Shown here in pieces: positions 60,133 through 64,000 of a stretch of DNA of 64,000 nucleotides (the stretch's first letter is position 1; each line of letters opens with the position of its first letter). Position numbers and translations under genes: made by a program. The DNA is taken from NCBI RefSeq assembly GCF_028823535.1, contig NZ_JAQIYM010000013.1, positions 62,001 through 126,000 of the forward strand, given 5' to 3'. This stretch comes from Pseudomonas serbica. GTDB taxonomy: Bacteria; Pseudomonadota; Gammaproteobacteria; Pseudomonadales; Pseudomonadaceae. Below the pieces are notes generated by a model. The model was not told the DNA's origin. It saw only the letters and a list, made by a program, of their open reading frames with translations, and searched no databases.

Positions 60133-62070
60133 TTACATCTCAACCTGTGTGCCCAGTTCTATCACTCGATTCAACGGCAACTTGAAGTACTTAAGGTTGC
60201 TGTTGGCGTTCTTGAGCAAAAAGGCGAAAAGGCTTTCTCGCCAACGGGCCATACCGATGCGCTTGGTCGGGATCACCGTTTCCCGGCTCAGGAAATAGGT
60301 GGTACGCATCGGGCTGAAGTCCAGTTCGGCCAAGTGACAGAGACTCAACGCCAAGGGGACATCGGGCTCCTCGATAAAGCCAAAGTGCAGACTGACCCGG
60401 AAGAACCCTTCGCCGTACGCTTCAACCTCAAACCGTCGATCAGCACTCACACGAGGGCTATCTTCAGACACCACAGTGAGCAATACCACTTGCTCATGCA
60501 AAACCTGGTTATGCAGCAGGTTGTGCAGCAGCGCATGCGGAACGGCATCGGACCTGGCTGTCAGAAATACCGCTGTACCTTGTACCCGATGAGGAGGCTG
60601 CATGCGGATGCTACCGATGAACAGTGGTAGAGGCAGCGCGGTTTCGTCCAGCCGTTCAACAATGATCTTGCGGCCCCGTTTCCAGGTGGTCATCAAAATG
60701 AACAGGCCAATACCAGCAACCACCGGGAACGCACCGCCCTGGAAGATCTTCGGAGCATTGGCCGCGAAGTACAGGCTGTCTACCAGCAGAAAACCGAGCA
60801 GCATCGGAACGGCCAACCAGCGCGGGGTTTTCCATAGCAGCAGGACGACGGCCGAGGACAGGATGGTGGTGATCAGCATCGTGCCCGTTACAGCAACGCC
60901 ATAAGCAGCGGCCAAAGCACTGGAAGACTCGAAACCAAGTACCAGCAGCACAACGCCGACCATCAGCGCCCAGTTAACAGTACCGATGTAAATCTGTCCC
61001 TGCTCCTGGCTGGAGGTATGCTGGATAAACATGCGAGGCACATACCCAAGCTGGATGGCTTGGTGTGTCAGGGAAAATGCGCCGGAGATCACGGCTTGAG
61101 AAGCGATGATGGTCGCCAGTGTGGAGAGCGCGACCATCGGCAGCAGTGCCCAGCCCGGCGCGAGCAAATAAAATGGATTGCGCACCGCCTCAGGGTTTTC
61201 CAGGATCAAGGCACCTTGGCCAAAATAATTGAGTACAAGTCCTGGTAATACCAAAATGAACCAAGCGCGGGCAATGGGTTTGCGACCGAAGTGACCCATG
61301 TCTGCATACAGTGCTTCGGCGCCCGTCAGCGCGAGTACCACTGCACCAAGGATGGCCACACCGATTCCCGGATGAGCGATAAAAAAATGCGCCCCCCAGT
61401 ATGGATTGAGCGCTTGCAGTACTTCCGGGCGCTGCAAAATTCCGTAGATCCCTAGCGCGCCCAAAACGACAAACCACAACACCATGACCGGACCAAACAG
61501 GATGCCGATGCGAGCCGTACCGTGCTTCTGTATCAGGAACAGCGCCACCAGCACGATCACTGACAAGGGCACAACCCAGTGCTCGATTCCGTCAAACGCC
61601 AACTGTAGCCCTTCAACCGCAGAGAGCACCGAAATAGCCGGGGTGATCATGCTGTCCCCGTAAAAAAGTGCCGCACCGAACAGGCCGAGCAGTACCAGTA
61701 CCTTGCTCATGTGCGGGTAAGGTGCGGCCGCGCGGCGGGCTAAAGCCGTCAACGCCATGATGCCGCCTTCACCCTGGTTGTTGGCACGCAGGATGAACAG
61801 TACATATTTGATCGAAACGACCCAAATCAGTGACCAGAAGACCAACGACAGAATACCCAGCACGCCGTCGTGGTTGGCCTGAACACCGTAGTGGCCAGAA
61901 AATACTTCTTTCAGCGTGTAGAGGGGGCTTGTGCCAATGTCGCCGTAAACCACCCCGACAGCAGCGACGAGCAAGCCCAGTCCTGACGTTTTGGATTGCG
62001 GGATTTCATGTACTCCGACTGCTGTTTCACTCAAGGGTCGCTTCTCTCGAATTACGGGGAGGAAGTGCAT
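60133..62070 (-). CDS. kup: Kup, low-affinity potassium:proton symporter
   Basis: A 645-residue K+ uptake permease with about 12 helices (GVVYGDIGTSPLYTLKEVFS, the Kup/HAK/KT signature; GALGIYGILQRPEVLQALNP; GGFFVVSI-like GAFPVVAGIGLFILMTTWKRG) and a C-terminal cytoplasmic domain ending LNRVIELGTQVEM, a canonical terminus. The start at 62070 with AAGGATGGC was chosen; codons up to 62115 lack family sequence. It serves potassium uptake at low external K+ or low pH. Confidence 0.95.
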   Translation of the reverse strand: MHFLPVIREKRPLSETAVGVHEIPQSKTSGLGLLVAAVGVVYGDIGTSPLYTLKEVFSGHYGVQANHDGVLGILSLVFWSLIWVVSIKYVLFILRANNQGEGGIMALTALARRAAAPYPHMSKVLVLLGLFGAALFYGDSMITPAISVLSAVEGLQLAFDGIEHWVVPLSVIVLVALFLIQKHGTARIGILFGPVMVLWFVVLGALGIYGILQRPEVLQALNPYWGAHFFIAHPGIGVAILGAVVLALTGAEALYADMGHFGRKPIARAWFILVLPGLVLNYFGQGALILENPEAVRNPFYLLAPGWALLPMVALSTLATIIASQAVISGAFSLTHQAIQLGYVPRMFIQHTSSQEQGQIYIGTVNWALMVGVVLLVLGFESSSALAAAYGVAVTGTMLITTILSSAVVLLLWKTPRWLAVPMLLGFLLVDSLYFAANAPKIFQGGAFPVVAGIGLFILMTTWKRGRKIIVERLDETALPLPLFIGSIRMQPPHRVQGTAVFLTARSDAVPHALLHNLLHNQVLHEQVVLLTVVSEDSPRVSADRRFEVEAYGEGFFRVSLHFGFIEEPDVPLALSLCHLAELDFSPMRTTYFLSRETVIPTKRIGMARWRESLFAFLLKNANSNLKYFKLPLNRVIELGTQVEM

Positions 62071-62256
62071 GCCATCCTTGGGCAAAACGATATGCCCAGG
62101 CCACTGAGGCCTCAAGGCGCATGGACGTTCTAGAAAGTCGCGGCCAGTATCTTTGAGGGCGGAAACAGCAGTCGTAAAGAAAGCGTAAAAAATTTACGGC
62201 AGATATTCGAAATATCAGATCAGATCTAGCGGCTTGGGTCTGTTCGACATTGTCGT

Positions 62257-62388
62257 TTAGTGGCAGTGGTAGTCGTTTGTTTTATGGTTGCGATGACAAC
62301 CTTTTGCATCAGTGCCGCCGCTGTGTGCGAAGGCAGCAACGGACGTAATCGCAAGTAAAGCGGCGATCAAAATGGCGGACAGTTTCAT
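62257..62388 (-). CDS. 43-residue exported Cys/His-rich peptide
   Basis: A short ORF with clear signal peptide MKLSAILIAALLAITSVAAF and cleavage near AFA, leaving HSGGTDAKGCHRNHKTNDYHCH. The HSGG...GCHxN..T.DYHCH pattern resembles the metal- or calcium-binding 'YHCH/excalibur-like' end motif. GGAGCAGG five bases upstream gives a convincing ribosome site. It is on the strand of kup but 187 bases upstream of it. It may bind metal in the periplasm, fitting the neighbouring metal-efflux gene. Confidence 0.72.
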   Translation of the reverse strand: MKLSAILIAALLAITSVAAFAHSGGTDAKGCHRNHKTNDYHCH

Positions 62389-62524
62389 CAGTACCTGCTC
62401 CATGCTTTCGTTTTTACATCCGTGAGACATCTCACACCCCGCAGAGTATGGCTGATTGCCTTCACCGGCAAGTATCTTCCTGACTGCTTCCCCGGCATTA
62501 GATGAACGGCTGAGCGCCTATTTC

Positions 62525-62578
62525 TTGAGCTCCCACTGGCTCTAGCTTAGGATGATTCAATATCCCCCCAGGGGGGAT
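62525..62578 (+). promoter_or_regulatory. Promoter with perfect metal-sensor-type operator
   Basis: A sigma-70 promoter TTGAGC, 17-base spacer, TAGGAT (62525-62553) is followed by the perfect inverted repeat ATCCCCCC A GGGGGGAT (62562-62578), which would cover the start site. G/C-tract dyads of this type are bound by CsoR/RcnR/NreA-like repressors. No such repressor gene lies beside it. Confidence 0.75.
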
Positions 62579-62672
62579 GCAAGATCCCCCGCAAACGAGA
62601 AATTCGTCGCTCTCATTTTCGAGTAAAGCTCGACAACCAGATGGGCATCCGCTTCTTCATGTGAGACTTCTC

Positions 62673-63989
62673 ATGCTGAAAATCCTCGCCAACCGAACCT
62701 ACCGTCACCTCTTCCTAGCACAAGTGATTGCGCTCGTGGGGACTGGCCTTGCCACAGTCGCACTAGGTCTACTGGCGTTCGACCTTGCGGGTGCCCAAGC
62801 GGGAGCCGTACTCGGTACGGCGTTGGCGATCAAAATGACGGCCTACATTGGCGTTGCGCCGATTGCAGCGGCTTTTGCAGAGCGCCTTCCCCGTCGTGCA
62901 ATGTTGGTGTCGCTGGATCTGGTGCGAGCCTTCATCGCGTTGGCTCTGCCGTTCGTGACGGAAGTCTGGCAAATCTATGTGCTGATTTTCGTTCTTCAGT
63001 CGGCCTCGGCGGCGTTCACCCCGACGTTCCAAGCGACCATCCCTGACATCCTTCCGGATGAAGACGACTACACCCGCGCCTTGTCGCTTTCGCGTCTGGC
63101 CTACGATCTCGAAAGTGTCGCCAGCCCGATGCTCGCCGCCGCACTGCTGACCGTGATCAGCTTCCATAACCTGTTCGCTGGTACGGTCATCGGCTTTCTT
63201 GCCTCCGCCGCCCTGGTCGCCACTGTGCCGCTGCCCAAGGCGAAGCAGGTACCACGACGCAGCATTTACGAACGAATCACCCGTGGCATGCGCATATTCC
63301 TGGCCACGCCCCGCTTGCAGGGGCTGCTGGCTCTCAATCTGACAGTGGCTGCCGCCAGTGCAATGGTCATAGTCAATACGGTGGTGCTGGTGCAGTCGCG
63401 CCTCGCTCTGCCTCAAAGTTCTACTGCATTGGCGCTGGCTGCGTTTGGGGGTGGCTCCATGGTCGCGGCACTCGTCTTGCCTCGGTTGTTGAAAAACATC
63501 AAAGACCGAACGGCCATGCTGTTTGGCGGCGCAATATTGGTCGCAGGTTTATTGATCGGCATTAACATGACCACCTATAACTTCTTGCTGCCGTTATGGG
63601 TAGTGCTCGGGGTGGGCTACTCCCTGGCACAGACTCCGAGCGGTCGACTGTTGCGTCGCTCGGCACATGCCGAAGATCGACCGGCTTTGTTTGCCGCCCA
63701 ATTTGCTTTATCTCATGCTTGCTGGCTGATTACCTACCCGTTGGCGGGATGGCTGGGAGCGAACATCAGCCTCACGGCGTCGTTTGTTGGGTTGGCTGTG
63801 GTGGCAGGTGGTGCACTGGTGGTCAGTATCGTGATTTGGCGTCCAGCCCATGACCAAGAGTCGATCAAGCACACCCATGAGAACCTGCCGGAAGATCACA
63901 CGCACATCGGCAACCAGAAAGGAGCGGATCACGAACATCCATACGTGATCGATGATCAGCATCGCCGGTGGCCCAATAAAAGATTGTGA
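62673..63989 (+). CDS. MFS metal-efflux permease with His-rich tail (NreB-like)
   Basis: A 438-residue, 12-helix MFS protein (MLKILANRTYRHLFLAQVIA; FAERLPRRAMLVSLDLVRAF; TFQATIPDILPDEDDYTRAL) of the enterobactin-exporter/NreB branch. The hydrophilic C-terminus is rich in His (HTHENLPEDHTHIGNQKGAD and HEHPYVIDDQHRR), as in nickel/cobalt exporters. The start at 62673 precedes the first helix; the in-frame start at 62577 lies inside the operator and was rejected. Regulation by a metal-sensing repressor at the upstream palindrome is expected. Confidence 0.85.
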   Translation: MLKILANRTYRHLFLAQVIALVGTGLATVALGLLAFDLAGAQAGAVLGTALAIKMTAYIGVAPIAAAFAERLPRRAMLVSLDLVRAFIALALPFVTEVWQIYVLIFVLQSASAAFTPTFQATIPDILPDEDDYTRALSLSRLAYDLESVASPMLAAALLTVISFHNLFAGTVIGFLASAALVATVPLPKAKQVPRRSIYERITRGMRIFLATPRLQGLLALNLTVAAASAMVIVNTVVLVQSRLALPQSSTALALAAFGGGSMVAALVLPRLLKNIKDRTAMLFGGAILVAGLLIGINMTTYNFLLPLWVVLGVGYSLAQTPSGRLLRRSAHAEDRPALFAAQFALSHACWLITYPLAGWLGANISLTASFVGLAVVAGGALVVSIVIWRPAHDQESIKHTHENLPEDHTHIGNQKGADHEHPYVIDDQHRRWPNKRL

Positions 63990-64000
63990 AGCCTCAAGAC

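Overview
The window reads as a chromosomal segment of a fluorescens/putida-type Pseudomonas. The evidence is GC-rich coding sequence, an OprD-family vanillate porin next to vanAB/vanR, a DmeRF metal-export pair, Kup, AraC/LysR-rich catabolic islands, and a scattered intergenic repeat typical of such genomes. No tRNA, rRNA, CRISPR array or intact insertion sequence was seen. Both window edges cut near genes; the left-edge diguanylate cyclase is partial.

Left part (1-14.4 kb): a sensor diguanylate cyclase; an AraC regulator with a cupin protein; a Co/Ni-type sensor-exporter operon (dmeR-dmeF plus two small genes) with duplicated G-tract operators; then a vanillate module. That module holds an aromatic-acid transporter (vanK), porin (vanP), GntR/FCD repressor (vanR), the two-component demethylase vanAB and a second transporter. 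Four GGATCC-centred palindromes, probable VanR operators, lie in exactly its two control regions. A universal stress protein and a bleomycin-resistance-like VOC protein follow.

Middle part (14.8-36.3 kb): a LysR-controlled set of small exported proteins (dienelactone-hydrolase-like, MFS, cyclophilin-like, cupin, carboxymuconolactone-decarboxylase-like, monooxygenase-like, DUF1330) that contains two gene remnants; a LysR/MFS divergent pair; a decayed zone with a frameshifted acetyltransferase and a Mut7-C/GNAT mosaic; threonine aldolase with an AraC regulator; an operon of two LssY_C-type lipoproteins plus a lipase-like lipoprotein; an FAD monooxygenase; and a broken MltF-type transglycosylase.

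Right part (36.3-64 kb): the most notable block is a catabolic and envelope-transport cluster (36.3-55.6 kb). It contains DUF1302, DUF1329, YCF48-like and MMPL/RND genes with an acyl-CoA dehydrogenase and quinone reductase in one operon. Around it are an SDR, a beta-keto acid cleavage enzyme, MFS and YeiH transporters, an in-frame Rieske-acyl-CoA-ligase fusion, a CMD protein and two AraC regulators of one subfamily. Every transcription unit in this block is preceded, in the sense orientation, by tandem boxes of about 21 bp, so the block looks like one regulon. It is followed by a truncated alcohol dehydrogenase, IS66 remnants, a polymorphic toxin with an internal stop codon plus putative immunity gene, a MerR regulator, Kup, a 43-residue exported Cys/His peptide and a metal-efflux MFS gene with its own perfect palindromic operator. 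A collapsed second copy of the toxin locus lies at 28.8 kb.
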